Below are positions 1 through 8,519 of a DNA stretch of 64,000 bases, piece after piece. The DNA lies in contig NZ_AP022609.1 in NCBI RefSeq assembly GCF_010729485.1, positions 2,976,001 through 3,040,000 of the forward strand. Direction: 5' to 3'. Numbering within the stretch: the first letter of the stretch is position 1; every line of letters starts with the position of its first letter. The notes under the pieces were generated by a model. The model was not told where the DNA came from. It worked only from the letters and a program-made list of their open reading frames with translations, and made no database searches. The stretch comes from Mycolicibacter hiberniae. GTDB lineage: Bacteria; Actinomycetota; Actinomycetes; Mycobacteriales; Mycobacteriaceae. A program made the translations under genes and the position numbers.

Positions 1-1
1 C

Positions 2-82
2 TTCGCGCAGCACTACGCCGCGGTGTTCACCGACCTGGACACCCGCGGGGCGCTGGACGCCCTCGACGCTGCTGCCGAATAA
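2..82 (+). CDS. 3' end of an unidentified gene (partial)
   Basis: An open frame enters the window from the left and ends at TAA (80-82). It encodes the last 26 residues of a protein, ending LDALDAAAE. Third codon positions are almost all G or C, as in the neighbouring genes, which supports a real coding end. It converges on the CoA-transferase gene about 40 bases further on. Too little is visible to assign a family. Confidence 0.5.
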   Translation, partial: FAQHYAAVFTDLDTRGALDALDAAAE

Positions 83-121
83 CACCGTTCTCGCGCTGCT
101 GGATTCGATCGAGCTCGCGGC

Positions 122-2524
122 CTAGGCAGGTGCATTGCCGATGACGCCGGCGGCTGCAAGCGCCGCGATCTCGGTCTCGGTGAGGCCCAGCTCGGTGAGC
201 AACTGATGGTTGTGCTGACCGAGCAACGGCGCGGGGCGGGCGTGAACCGTCCGCGGCCCGCGCGAGAGCCGGGCCGGCAGCGTGCTGTGGGATGCGGGAC
301 CGTTGAGCGGGTGGCCCACCTGCTCGAAGAAGTCCCGCGCGGCCAACTGCGGCAACTCGGTCTGGCGATGCGGCTGCATCACCTTGGCCACCGGAACCCC
401 GGCGCCCCAGAGTGTCTCGACGACCTCGTCGGCGCTGCGGGTAGCGCACCAGGCGGACAGCTCTTGGTCGATGGCGTCGTGCTGGGCGCGCCGCCCGGCA
501 GCGTCGGACAGGGCCGGGTCGGCGGCCCAGGACGGGTCGCCCAGCGCACCGCACAGGCCCGTCCACTGCTCGTCGGTGGCGACCGCAATCGCGACCCAGC
601 AGTCTTCTCGCCCGAATTCGTCGACTCCGGTGGTCCGGTAGAAGTTCTGCGGAGCGGCCGCGGGTCCGCGGTTTCCGTCGCGCTGCAGCAACGCACCGTT
701 TGCCGAGTATTCGATCACCTGCTCGGCGGCGATGTTGAGGGCGGCGTCGATCATGGCGGCCTCCACCAGGACTCCCTCGCCGGTCCGGCGCCGGTGCTCC
801 AGTGCCAGCAGCAGCGCGGTCAGCGCGTGCACACCCGCATTCGGGTCGCCGATCGAGTACGGCTCGTACGGGTTGCGGTCGGGGTAACCGGTCAGCCAGC
901 TCAGCCCGGCGGCGTCTTCGATGACGTAGGCGAAGGCCGGGTTGTCCCGCCAAGGGCCGTCCAGGCCGAATCCGGGCATCCGCAGCATGATCACGTCATT
1001 GCGCAGCGACTGCACGAACCCGAAATCCAGGCCGAGGTTCTCGATCACCCGCGGGGTGAAGTTCTCGACGATGACGTCGCAGTCCGCGATCAGACGGTGC
1101 AGCACGTCGCGGCCGTCCTCGGTCGCGAAGTCCAGGGTGAGGCTCTTCTTGTTGGTGTTGAGTGCGGAGAATATCGGTGAACGTTCCCACCACGACTCCT
1201 CGCTGACCGGTATTCCGGCGATCAGCCGGGTGCCGTCGGGATGGCGGGCGGACTCCAGATGGATCACCTCGGCACCGAGCATGGCGAGCAGGTGAGTGCA
1301 CGACGGGCCGGCCCAGAAGGTGGTCATGTCCAGCACACGTATGCCCTTGAGCGGCAGTCGGTCATCAGGGGCCGGCGAGACGGGGGCAGTTCGCCGCCGC
1401 GGCGGCAGGCGCCGGTAGGTGTCGGTGTGTTCGCCCAGGTGCGGCGCCGGAGCCGGCTCGGCAGGCGCCACACCATCCAGCCGGTAGGGGGGCGCCGGCT
1501 GGATGAACCCGTCCCGCGGATTGCACGTGAACAGCCGCCGATGCCGGAAGTGGTCGAAGCCTGCGACGTTCGCGCCGTTGCCGACCGGCGAGTTCGGTAT
1601 CCGGAACGCCGAGGCCAGGTCGCGGACCTCCTCGACGGTGTGATTGCGCACCCACTCGTAGAGTTCGGGGGCGTGCAGGTTCGCCTGCTCGGTGATCGAC
1701 AGCGGCGAGTCCTCGTCGATCCACTCGTCATGGCCGGTCATGACGCACAGGTCGAACCACTGCTGGGCGGTGCCACAGCCCAGCGCGACCAGACCGTCGG
1801 CGGCCTGCGCCACGCCCGGTACCGTCGGCCTGCGCTCGGACCGCCACGGGCGCCCCAGCATTTCGAAGTAGGTCACGGGATAGTAAGTGAGGCCGAGTAT
1901 CTGGGCTTCCAGGGCCGAGAGGTCGATCAGTTCTCCGCGACCGTCGCGCAAGGCACGCAGCCGCGACGCCAAGGTCATGGCCGCGGCGTAGGCCCCGGCG
2001 AGCCAGTCGCCCACCTGCCCGCCGATGTGCACCGGTGCCCGATCCTGGGCTCCGCGACCGAGACCGACCGCTCCCCCCGACCAGGCCTGCAGGGTGAACT
2101 CGGTGGCCGGGCGATCCCGCCACGGACCGTCCAGCCCGAAGGGCGTAATGGCGGTGACCACCAGATGCGGGTGCCGCCGGTGAATCTCCGCGGGCGCCAA
2201 CGACGGGTGCCGGCCGACGACTCCCTGGCGCGACCACACGACCGCGTCAGCGGAGGCCAGCAGGGTGTGTACCCATTCGATGTCGGCGGGATCGTTGGGA
2301 TCGGCGACGACACTGTGCTTGGAGCACCCCAGGAAGCTGAACAGCGCACCGCCGGCGCCGGCATCGACCACCGCGTGCGAGGCCGACCAGCCGCGTAGTG
2401 CGTCCCCTTGCGGTGGCTCGACATTGATGACCAGTGCCCCGCCGTCGGCGAGCATCTTGGTGGCATACGCGCCGGAGATGCCGTCGGACAGATCGATGAC
2501 GGTATAGCCGTGCAGCGGCCCCAC
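122..2524 (-). CDS. Double-module class III (CaiB/BaiF) CoA transferase
   Basis: This 800-residue protein is about twice the usual 400-residue length of class III CoA transferases. Two homologous modules are joined head to tail, about residues 1-375 and 388-790, by a Pro/Arg-rich linker. Each keeps the family pattern of a Gly-Asp pair followed by an Arg-rich helix and a G-x-G motif. The candidate catalytic aspartates are Asp173 and Asp560, so both halves may be active. Expected chemistry is transfer of CoA between a thioester and a free acid, activating a substrate for beta-oxidation-like breakdown. It is the last gene of the SDR-TetR-ferredoxin-P450 operon. The GTG start lies 4 bases after the stop of the upstream crotonase-fold gene. 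Confidence 0.9.
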   Translation of the reverse strand: MGPLHGYTVIDLSDGISGAYATKMLADGGALVINVEPPQGDALRGWSASHAVVDAGAGGALFSFLGCSKHSVVADPNDPADIEWVHTLLASADAVVWSRQGVVGRHPSLAPAEIHRRHPHLVVTAITPFGLDGPWRDRPATEFTLQAWSGGAVGLGRGAQDRAPVHIGGQVGDWLAGAYAAAMTLASRLRALRDGRGELIDLSALEAQILGLTYYPVTYFEMLGRPWRSERRPTVPGVAQAADGLVALGCGTAQQWFDLCVMTGHDEWIDEDSPLSITEQANLHAPELYEWVRNHTVEEVRDLASAFRIPNSPVGNGANVAGFDHFRHRRLFTCNPRDGFIQPAPPYRLDGVAPAEPAPAPHLGEHTDTYRRLPPRRRTAPVSPAPDDRLPLKGIRVLDMTTFWAGPSCTHLLAMLGAEVIHLESARHPDGTRLIAGIPVSEESWWERSPIFSALNTNKKSLTLDFATEDGRDVLHRLIADCDVIVENFTPRVIENLGLDFGFVQSLRNDVIMLRMPGFGLDGPWRDNPAFAYVIEDAAGLSWLTGYPDRNPYEPYSIGDPNAGVHALTALLLALEHRRRTGEGVLVEAAMIDAALNIAAEQVIEYSANGALLQRDGNRGPAAAPQNFYRTTGVDEFGREDCWVAIAVATDEQWTGLCGALGDPSWAADPALSDAAGRRAQHDAIDQELSAWCATRSADEVVETLWGAGVPVAKVMQPHRQTELPQLAARDFFEQVGHPLNGPASHSTLPARLSRGPRTVHARPAPLLGQHNHQLLTELGLTETEIAALAAAGVIGNAPA

Positions 2525-2528
2525 GGCG

Positions 2529-3494
2529 TCAGGATTCCGCGTCGCGACTCGACTTGCTCAAGCGGAAGTCGGGCGGGAATCTGGAGTCGTTGTCCTTGAC
2601 CGCTCCGCTGAGTCCGGATTCGATCGCGTCGTCGATCATCAGGTCGTCGACGTCGGGAGCAACGCCGGACCCCATCGACTCGAAGAACGCCGACAACAGG
2701 CTGCCCATGTACTCGCCCTGATGCTGCTTGTAGACCTCGAAGAACATCTTCTGCATGAATACGGTGTCCACCGGGCGGTTACGGGAGCAGGCCAGCGCGT
2801 ACTTGTCGACCTCGGCTTCGAGCTGGTCGCGCGGCACCACCTTGTTGAGGAAGTTGCACTTCTCCATGTCGGCGGCGGTGAACGGTCTTCCGGTGAAGAC
2901 CATTTCGGAGAACTTGCGCAGCCCCATCATCTGCACCCAGGTCCACATCCGCGGCCCCCATCCGTAGTACCGGAAAGATGGGTGGCCGAACAGCGCGTCG
3001 TCGCTGGAGATCACCAGGTCGGCGTCTGCGGCCTGGTAGAAATGCCAGCCGTAGCAGTAGCCCTTGGCTTCGACGATGCTGATCTTCTTGAGCTCCTGCA
3101 GTGGCCGGTTTCCAGCCTGCACATTGGCGTACCACGCGCTGATGGTGGCGCCGTTGCGGAACGTGCCCTGGGGCGGGTAGCTGACGTCCATGCCCTCCAG
3201 GCGCAGTTCGGCCAGCCGCTTGTCCGGATCGGCGACGCCCTCCATGAATTCGGGAAGGTCGGCGCCGCTGCCCAGGTTGTCCCCCACCCCGCGGATCACC
3301 ACCACTTTCACGTCGTTGTCAACGCTTGCGGCGCGCAGCAGGTCCGCGTAGCGCAGGCGCGCGGACGAGGTCGGCGCGTTGAGGTATTCCGGGCGGTCAA
3401 AGGTGATGGTGGCGATCTTGGTGGCCGGGTCCTTGCGGTACCGGATGATCTCTTCCGCGGAGGGCCGTCCCGAGTCCCCGGCTGTGTCTGACAT
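2529..3494 (-). CDS. Crotonase-superfamily protein lacking both canonical glutamates
   Basis: The 321-residue protein has an enoyl-CoA hydratase/isomerase fold. The first oxyanion-hole segment (GSGADL) is near residues 75-80, and the second segment contains the characteristic FGHP turn. Aligned by eye to classical crotonase, the two catalytic glutamates are replaced: the Glu of the GGGxE segment by Tyr (GWHFY) and the Glu of FGxPE by Ser (FGHPS). Simple enoyl-CoA hydration is therefore doubtful; hydrolysis, C-C cleavage or decarboxylation on a CoA thioester are other activities of this superfamily. Its neighbours, a CoA transferase downstream and an amidohydrolase upstream, fit a CoA-dependent degradation pathway. 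Confidence 0.85.
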   Translation of the reverse strand: MSDTAGDSGRPSAEEIIRYRKDPATKIATITFDRPEYLNAPTSSARLRYADLLRAASVDNDVKVVVIRGVGDNLGSGADLPEFMEGVADPDKRLAELRLEGMDVSYPPQGTFRNGATISAWYANVQAGNRPLQELKKISIVEAKGYCYGWHFYQAADADLVISSDDALFGHPSFRYYGWGPRMWTWVQMMGLRKFSEMVFTGRPFTAADMEKCNFLNKVVPRDQLEAEVDKYALACSRNRPVDTVFMQKMFFEVYKQHQGEYMGSLLSAFFESMGSGVAPDVDDLMIDDAIESGLSGAVKDNDSRFPPDFRLSKSSRDAES

Positions 3495-3557
3495 TGGCGA
3501 TCTGCTCCTTCAACTGGCGCTACGTATGCACCGGTGGACGTGATGTCACGGGCGGTA

Positions 3558-4739
3558 TCACAGCCCGAGGAAGGCTTTGATGTTGCCGCTCACCACTTTC
3601 GCCGCATCCTCTGGTCCCAGGGCATTGACCACACCGGCCAGTGACTTCTCCGAGTAGCCGAAGGTGCTCTCGTTGTGCGGGTAGTCCGACGACCACATCA
3701 CCTTGTCCACCCCGATCTGGTCGATCAGCCGCAGGCCGAGCGGGTCCACCATGAACGACGCGCTCATGTGGGTGTCCCAATAGTGCCGGATGTCGTGCTG
3801 GAGCTGGTGGGTGAACATGTGCTGGTAGGAGGCGAGCAGGTGCTCGGCGTCCTGCAAAGCGGTGGGAACCCAGGCGATCCCGCCTTCGAACCAGCCGATC
3901 CGCAGTCCCGGGTGGCGGTCCAGGATGCCGGAGAAGAGGTACTTGGCGAACTGCTCGCGGAACGAGTCGACATTGACCATCATGCCCACCACGACGCTGT
4001 TGATCTCGCAGGGCGTCTTCGGCGGAGTCTCACCGATGTGGTGGGTGATCGGCAATCCGGCCTGTTCGATCTCATCCCACACCGGATCCATCGCCCGGGC
4101 ACCGAAGTCGATGATGTTGCCGTCATCGCCCTTCCCGGGATTCAGCGGCAGCAGGAACGTCTTGAGGCCCAGGGATTTCACCTCTTCGAGGGTTCGCCGG
4201 GTTCCGGCGGGGTCCCACCAGTTGATCAGTCCCACCCCGTAGAAGTGGCCGTCGGACTGTTCCTGCAACTCGGCCATGTACTCGTTGTAGATCCGAAAGA
4301 CCCGTTCCCGCAGCTCCTTGTCGGGGAAGTGAAACAGTGCGAGTACAGCGTTCGGAAACGCGAGTTCCCTGTCGACGCCGTCGGAGGCGAGCTCCCGGAT
4401 GCGGGCCTCGATATTGCTGCTGGCCGCCCCGGCCAGATCGTCGTATTGCATGAGCACCGCCGAGAAATCGCCCGGCAGGAACGACTGCCCCTTGCGGCCG
4501 ACCATGTAGGCGCCGTCCTCGTACCAGATCCGCGGCGCCTTGTCCTTGAGGTCCTCGGGGAACCGCTGGTAGAAGATGTCGTCGGCGATGGAGATGTGGT
4601 TGTCGGCGGAGAACACCTCGGTACCGGCCGGCAGGCCGACATTACCCAAGCCGACACCGGCCTGCCCGTGCCGGTCCTTGGGTGCCCCGTAGCCGCCGGG
4701 GGGATAGAACGCGACGCCTTGAGTTGATGTGCTGGACAT
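3558..4739 (-). CDS. Amidohydrolase_2 (PF04909-type) metal-dependent hydrolase/decarboxylase
   Basis: The 393-residue TIM-barrel protein belongs to the ACMSD-like amidohydrolase family, which includes hydrolases and non-oxidative decarboxylases. Visible landmarks are an N-terminal SADNHIS segment where the family has DxHxH (one histidine kept, the other replaced by Ser), an ITHHIGE segment in the middle, and a C-terminal SSDYPH segment supplying the conserved Asp. It lies between a P450 gene (24 bases upstream) and the crotonase-like gene (63 bases downstream) on the same strand. The true reaction is unknown. Many such proteins sit in mycobacterial P450/acyl-CoA clusters. Confidence 0.85.
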   Translation of the reverse strand: MSSTSTQGVAFYPPGGYGAPKDRHGQAGVGLGNVGLPAGTEVFSADNHISIADDIFYQRFPEDLKDKAPRIWYEDGAYMVGRKGQSFLPGDFSAVLMQYDDLAGAASSNIEARIRELASDGVDRELAFPNAVLALFHFPDKELRERVFRIYNEYMAELQEQSDGHFYGVGLINWWDPAGTRRTLEEVKSLGLKTFLLPLNPGKGDDGNIIDFGARAMDPVWDEIEQAGLPITHHIGETPPKTPCEINSVVVGMMVNVDSFREQFAKYLFSGILDRHPGLRIGWFEGGIAWVPTALQDAEHLLASYQHMFTHQLQHDIRHYWDTHMSASFMVDPLGLRLIDQIGVDKVMWSSDYPHNESTFGYSEKSLAGVVNALGPEDAAKVVSGNIKAFLGL

Positions 4740-4763
4740 GTCAATCCACTTCCAATCGGGCGG

Positions 4764-5999
4764 TTACCAGGTGACGGGGAGTTCGTAGACGCCGTAGGCG
4801 AGCCGGTCGTTCTTGAAGGGGATCTGGTCGATGTCCACCGCCAGCTTCAGCGTGGGGATGCGCCGGAACAACGTGCGGAAGGCGATCACCATCTCCGCGC
4901 GGGCCAGCTGCTGACCGACGCACTGGTGCGGACCGAAGCCGAACGCCATGTGCTGACGGGCCGGGCGCGCCAGGTCGAGGGTGTCCGGTTCGGGGAAGAC
5001 CGAGGCATCCCAGTTGGCCGGCGCCAGGTCGATGATGATCCCCTCACCCGCGCGGATGGTTTCGCCGGCGATCTCGATGTCTTCGACGGCCACCCGGCGC
5101 TGGCCGGTGTGGATGATCGACAGATAACGCAGCAGCTCCTCGACGGCGTTGGCGATCGCGGCGTCGTCGTCGCCGCGGAACACCGCAGTCTTCTCGGCGA
5201 TCCTGTCGGACTCATGCAGCAGCGCCACGATGCCCAGGCCGATCATGTTCGCGGTGGTCTCGTGCCCGGCGATGAGCATCCCGGTGCCCAGTTGGGTGGC
5301 CTCGCGCACCGACAGCTCCTCATTGCGCACCCGCTTGGCCAGATCGGAGACCACGTCGTCGGCCGGCTCGGCCATCCTGGCCTCCAGCAGCTGGACCAGG
5401 TACTTGGAGAGCTCGGTGGCACCCGCGGCCAGATCGTCCGAGGTGGCGTTGCGGTCCACTCCCATGGTGGCGTGCTGCTGGAAGAACTCGTGGTCCTCGT
5501 AGGGCACCCCGAGCAGTTCGCTGATCACCAGCGACGGAATCGGCAGTGCGAATCCCTCGATCAGGTCGGCCGGTTGCGGTCCGGCCAGGATCGCATCGAT
5601 GTGCTCGTCGGTGATCCGCTGCGTCACGGACTTCAGCGCCTCGACGCGCTTCATGGTCAGCGCCGGCGACAGGATTCGCCGGTACCGAATGTGTTCGGCA
5701 CCATCGGTGGTGAACACCGATTTAGGCCGGTGGTCGACGCTGGCGCGCATCATCTCGTTCCAGTGCGGAAAGCCGGGCTGGTGGTCGTCGACGCTGACGC
5801 GGGGGTCGGAGAACAGGGCGCGGACCGCCTCGTAGCCGGTGATCAGCCAGGGCGTGCTGCCGTCCCAGATCCGCACCCGGCTCAGCGGGGCCTGCGCGGC
5901 CAGCGCCATGGTCTCCGGCGGCGGCGCGAAAGGGCACCGGCCATCGCGGCTCATCGGGTATTCCGGCGTTGTGGTGGTGACAATGGTTGCGTCGGTCAC
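4764..5999 (-). CDS. Cytochrome P450
   Basis: This 411-residue cytosolic P450 probably hydroxylates a hydrophobic substrate using electrons from the adjacent ferredoxin. The I-helix motif is AGHETT, the ExxR motif is EELLRY, and the heme-binding loop FGFGPHQCVG carries the thiolate Cys; the style resembles the CYP105 type. I chose the GTG start at 5999 because it follows the ferredoxin stop by two bases; the open frame extends further upstream only inside the ferredoxin gene. An internal ATG (MSRDGRCPF) is a less likely alternative. The substrate is not predictable from sequence. Confidence 0.95.
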   Translation of the reverse strand: MTDATIVTTTTPEYPMSRDGRCPFAPPPETMALAAQAPLSRVRIWDGSTPWLITGYEAVRALFSDPRVSVDDHQPGFPHWNEMMRASVDHRPKSVFTTDGAEHIRYRRILSPALTMKRVEALKSVTQRITDEHIDAILAGPQPADLIEGFALPIPSLVISELLGVPYEDHEFFQQHATMGVDRNATSDDLAAGATELSKYLVQLLEARMAEPADDVVSDLAKRVRNEELSVREATQLGTGMLIAGHETTANMIGLGIVALLHESDRIAEKTAVFRGDDDAAIANAVEELLRYLSIIHTGQRRVAVEDIEIAGETIRAGEGIIIDLAPANWDASVFPEPDTLDLARPARQHMAFGFGPHQCVGQQLARAEMVIAFRTLFRRIPTLKLAVDIDQIPFKNDRLAYGVYELPVTW

Positions 6000-6001
6000 G
6001 C

Positions 6002-6199
6002 TCACTCCTCGACGATCTTGATGGCTCCGGAAGGGCAGGTGCGGGCCGCCTCCCGCACGGTGTCGGCCAGCCCCGCGGGCGGGTTGTGGTCGAGTACGAC
6101 GACGACCCCGTCCTCGTCCCGCTGGTCGAAGACTGCGGGTGCAAATCCGACGCACTGCCCCGACGAGGCGCAGATATCCTGGTCAGCGGTCACTTTCAT
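6002..6199 (-). CDS. 3Fe-4S-type ferredoxin, P450 partner
   Basis: This 65-residue ferredoxin starts MKVTADQ and has the cluster motif CxxSxxC followed later by CP (TCPSGAI). Ser takes the place of the fourth cysteine of a 4Fe-4S ferredoxin, as in the 3Fe-4S-type partners of mycobacterial P450s. It should carry electrons to the P450 encoded immediately downstream. The ATG overlaps the TGA of the upstream TetR gene (ATGA), so the genes are translationally coupled. A longer in-frame start at 6238 exists but would extend further into the TetR gene. Confidence 0.93.
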   Translation of the reverse strand: MKVTADQDICASSGQCVGFAPAVFDQRDEDGVVVVLDHNPPAGLADTVREAARTCPSGAIKIVEE

Positions 6200-6873
6200 T
6201 GCGGGCCTTCCGTCTTTTCGGTGACCGGGGCCAGCCACAGCCCGACGATCGCGTCGATGAGGTCAGACCCGGACTCCGCCCAGCTGGCAGCCGCCGAGAC
6301 CCCCGCCGCCACCGCGCGCTCGTGTTCGGCGCAGGTGTGCATCAAGAGATTGCGCGCCATCACATTCCGCGCCTGGTGGACCCGGACCGGAAGGTCTGGC
6401 AGGCAGGCGTTGATGCCCTCGATGACCTGCACCAGAGACGGCGAACTCAGCGCGTCCTTGACGACGATGTTGTGGTAGGCGGGATCGGCCATCACCTGTG
6501 CGGCAAAACGCGCATACCAGGTCGGATTGCCCGACGCAGCAAGGTGATCGGTGAGCGGCCTTACCAGGCACGACACCCAGTCGCGCAGGTCGGTGGACTG
6601 CACTGCCGCCGAAACCATCTCTTCGCGCAGCCGCTCGACCGGCGCCCGGTGGCGTCGCTCGATCTCGCGCACCAGATCGGTCTTGGTGCCGAAGTGGTAT
6701 CCGACCGCCGCGTTGTTGCCCTGACCGGCGGCCTCGCTGACCTGACGGTTGGAGACCGCGAAGACCCCGTGTTCGGCGAACAGCTGTTCGGCCGCGGTCA
6801 GGATCGCCTCCCGCGTGCTGTTGGACCGGTCAGCGCGCGCGGCCCGATCAGCGGTGGTCACGGCGTCAGTCAA
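6196..6873 (-). CDS. TetR-family transcriptional regulator
   Basis: The 225-residue protein has an N-terminal helix-turn-helix at about residues 18-65 (REAILTAAEQLFAEHG, then a recognition helix ending in YHFGTK) and a C-terminal ligand domain typical of TetR repressors. The start appears to be TTG at 6873. A 22-bp palindromic site lies just upstream (6888-6909), and a 20/22 identical copy precedes the SDR gene. The most economical model is autorepression plus control of the SDR-to-CoA-transferase operon, relieved by a pathway CoA ester. The ligand is not determinable here. Confidence 0.92.
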   Translation of the reverse strand: MTDAVTTADRAARADRSNSTREAILTAAEQLFAEHGVFAVSNRQVSEAAGQGNNAAVGYHFGTKTDLVREIERRHRAPVERLREEMVSAAVQSTDLRDWVSCLVRPLTDHLAASGNPTWYARFAAQVMADPAYHNIVVKDALSSPSLVQVIEGINACLPDLPVRVHQARNVMARNLLMHTCAEHERAVAAGVSAAASWAESGSDLIDAIVGLWLAPVTEKTEGPQ

Positions 6874-6887
6874 CCGCGCACAGTCAT

Positions 6888-6909
6888 TTAAGTCAAGCGA
6901 TTGATTTAA
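6888..6909. promoter_or_regulatory. 22-bp palindromic operator, copy 1
   Basis: The site reads TTAAGTCAAGCGATTGATTTAA and matches its own reverse complement at 18 of 22 positions. It lies 15 bases upstream of the TetR start and overlaps the stop codon of the SDR gene. A copy differing at two positions occurs at 7786-7807. Site symmetry and position suggest binding by the adjacent TetR protein (inference). Confidence 0.75.
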
Positions 6910-7736
6910 CTAGGTGACGACTCGGCGGGCTTGGGGCGGCGACGGATCGCCTTGCCCGCGACCGTCCCGCCGTCCACCGGCAACACCACACCCGTGACGT
7001 ACCGGGAGCGTTCACCGGCGAGGTACAACGCCGCCTCGGCGACGTCGGCCGCGGTGCCCTCCCTCTTCAGCGGCCGGTCGGCGCGCATGGTCTCGCGAAT
7101 CGCCGCTTCGAACCGCGCCAGGTCATCCGGGTCCAGGTTCGCCGCCGCCGACGACGCCACGAAAGGCGTCGGAACATTGCCGGGGGCAATGGCATTGACC
7201 CGGATGTCATAGTGCGCCAACTCGATCGCCGCCGACTTGGTGAACTGGATGACGGCGGCTTTCGAGGCGCGGTAAGTCATCACCCCGCCGCCGGCCTGGA
7301 TGCCGCCGATCGACGTCAGATTGAGGATCGACCCGCCGCCGGCCTTGGACATGTGCCGGGCAGCGTCGCGGGTGCCGGCCATCACGCCGAGCACGTTGAC
7401 CGCCATGATCCGATGGAAGTCGGCCAGGTCGTCGTCGAGGAACCGGTTGTGCATGGTTCCGGAGACGCCGGCGTTGTTGACCATGATGTCCAGTCCACCG
7501 AACGTCTCGACGGCGGCCTCCACCAGTGCGCTTATCTGAAGCGGATCGGCGACGTCGGTGACCCGAAATGTCGCCTCGGCGCCGAGTTCGGCGGCGAGCG
7601 CCTCCCCGCGGTCACGGTCGAGGTCTGCGATGACCACCCGTGCCCCCTCGGCGAGAAATCGCTCGGCGATCCCGCGGCCGATACCCGATGCACCCCCGGT
7701 GACGATCGCCACCTTTCCGGCCAACTCGTTGCCCAT
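6906..7736 (-). CDS. Short-chain dehydrogenase/reductase (SDR)
   Basis: The 276-residue classical SDR has an NAD(P)-binding TGGASGIG motif near residue 14, an NNAGVSG motif and a catalytic Ser...YRASK set. It would oxidise an alcohol to a ketone or the reverse, probably on a pathway intermediate. It is the first gene of the minus-strand operon, transcribed towards TetR, ferredoxin and P450, and its promoter region carries operator copy 2. The last codons extend beyond the usual SDR end with a basic, proline-containing tail (RRRPKPAESS). Confidence 0.92.
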   Translation of the reverse strand: MGNELAGKVAIVTGGASGIGRGIAERFLAEGARVVIADLDRDRGEALAAELGAEATFRVTDVADPLQISALVEAAVETFGGLDIMVNNAGVSGTMHNRFLDDDLADFHRIMAVNVLGVMAGTRDAARHMSKAGGGSILNLTSIGGIQAGGGVMTYRASKAAVIQFTKSAAIELAHYDIRVNAIAPGNVPTPFVASSAAANLDPDDLARFEAAIRETMRADRPLKREGTAADVAEAALYLAGERSRYVTGVVLPVDGGTVAGKAIRRRPKPAESSPS

Positions 7737-8016
7737 CTGCGCCCTTCCGCTGCCACCGGCCTCCGACTCAACCCGCTTTGCCAGATTCAGTCAAGCGACT
7801 GATTTAATTCTTCGGCGTCCGGGACGACTGCGGCCGGGCAGCAGGCGCCCGACGTGCGACGTCCGGTCATTTCGGCAGAGGAGCCGGAATAGCTTGGTGT
7901 GCAAGGCATAGCGCCGAAGCGCTGACCCACCGCACGGAGTCGGCTTTGCCGCTGTCGGGGTCGGCAGGTTGCCCAATGTTCGCAAATTCTCGGCGCTCTC
8001 GGGAGAAACTCAGAGC
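7737..8016. promoter_or_regulatory. Divergent promoter region, SDR operon / SnoaL-like gene
   Basis: This 280-base non-coding stretch separates the minus-strand SDR operon from the plus-strand SnoaL-like gene. Apart from operator copy 2 (7786-7807) and a GGGAGAAA ribosome-binding site just before 8017, I see no convincing promoter hexamers or open frames with native codon usage. Confidence 0.6.
7786..7807. promoter_or_regulatory. 22-bp palindromic operator, copy 2
   Basis: The site TTCAGTCAAGCGACTGATTTAA is identical to copy 1 at 20 of 22 positions. It lies 50 bases upstream of the SDR start and about 210 bases upstream of the divergent SnoaL-like gene. It is the likely control site for the SDR-led operon and possibly for the divergent gene. 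Confidence 0.75.
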
Positions 8017-8463
8017 ATGACCGCCCAAGCCCCCCGCCCGACCGACGACCAGCTGGCCATCTCCGCCCTGCTCTACCGGTACGCCCGCGCCGTCGACACC
8101 AAGGACCGGGCGCTGTACCGGTCGGTGTTCACCGAGGACGCCGTCATCGACTACACCTCGGCCGGCGCCGTCTGTGGCACCCGCGACGAAGTCGCCGACT
8201 GGTTGGCGGCGGGCTTTGCGGCTATCCCGATGTCCATGCACTACGTCACCAACATCGAAGTCCTGGGGCACTCCGGTGATACCGCGACGGTGCGGGCGAT
8301 GTTCTACAACCCCATGCAACTGCCCGGGATGACGGACGTGAGCTGCTGCGGCGGCTATCACCACCACGAGCTGGTCCGCACCCCCGACGGCTGGCGCAGC
8401 CGCAACCTGCGCGAGGAGAACATCTGGTTCACCAATCCGCCGGGACGCCCCGACATCGGTTGA
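8017..8463 (+). CDS. SnoaL-like (NTF2-fold) protein
   Basis: The 148-residue protein has the alpha+beta-barrel layout of the SnoaL_4 group: an N-terminal helix pair (LLYRYARAVDTKD), an FTEDAVIDY strand, and a C-terminal TPDGWRSRNL segment. Members act as small hydratases, isomerases or dehydratases in steroid and aromatic metabolism, often of unknown reaction. I chose ATG 8017 because GGGAGAAA lies at correct spacing; a start at 7969 has no such site. It is transcribed away from the TetR-controlled operon and could share its operator. Its end overlaps the start of a longer version of the following frame, but not the preferred start at 8520. Confidence 0.85.
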   Translation: MTAQAPRPTDDQLAISALLYRYARAVDTKDRALYRSVFTEDAVIDYTSAGAVCGTRDEVADWLAAGFAAIPMSMHYVTNIEVLGHSGDTATVRAMFYNPMQLPGMTDVSCCGGYHHHELVRTPDGWRSRNLREENIWFTNPPGRPDIG

Positions 8464-8519
8464 TCACCGCGTGGATTCGGCGGCTCTTGGATGTCAGACC
8501 CTGCTGCGATGATGACGTC

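Noticed and set aside
1241..2398. Plus-strand 385-codon frame opposite the CoA transferase
   Set aside because: It is antisense to a gene with clear family motifs in both modules, and its own translation has no family features.
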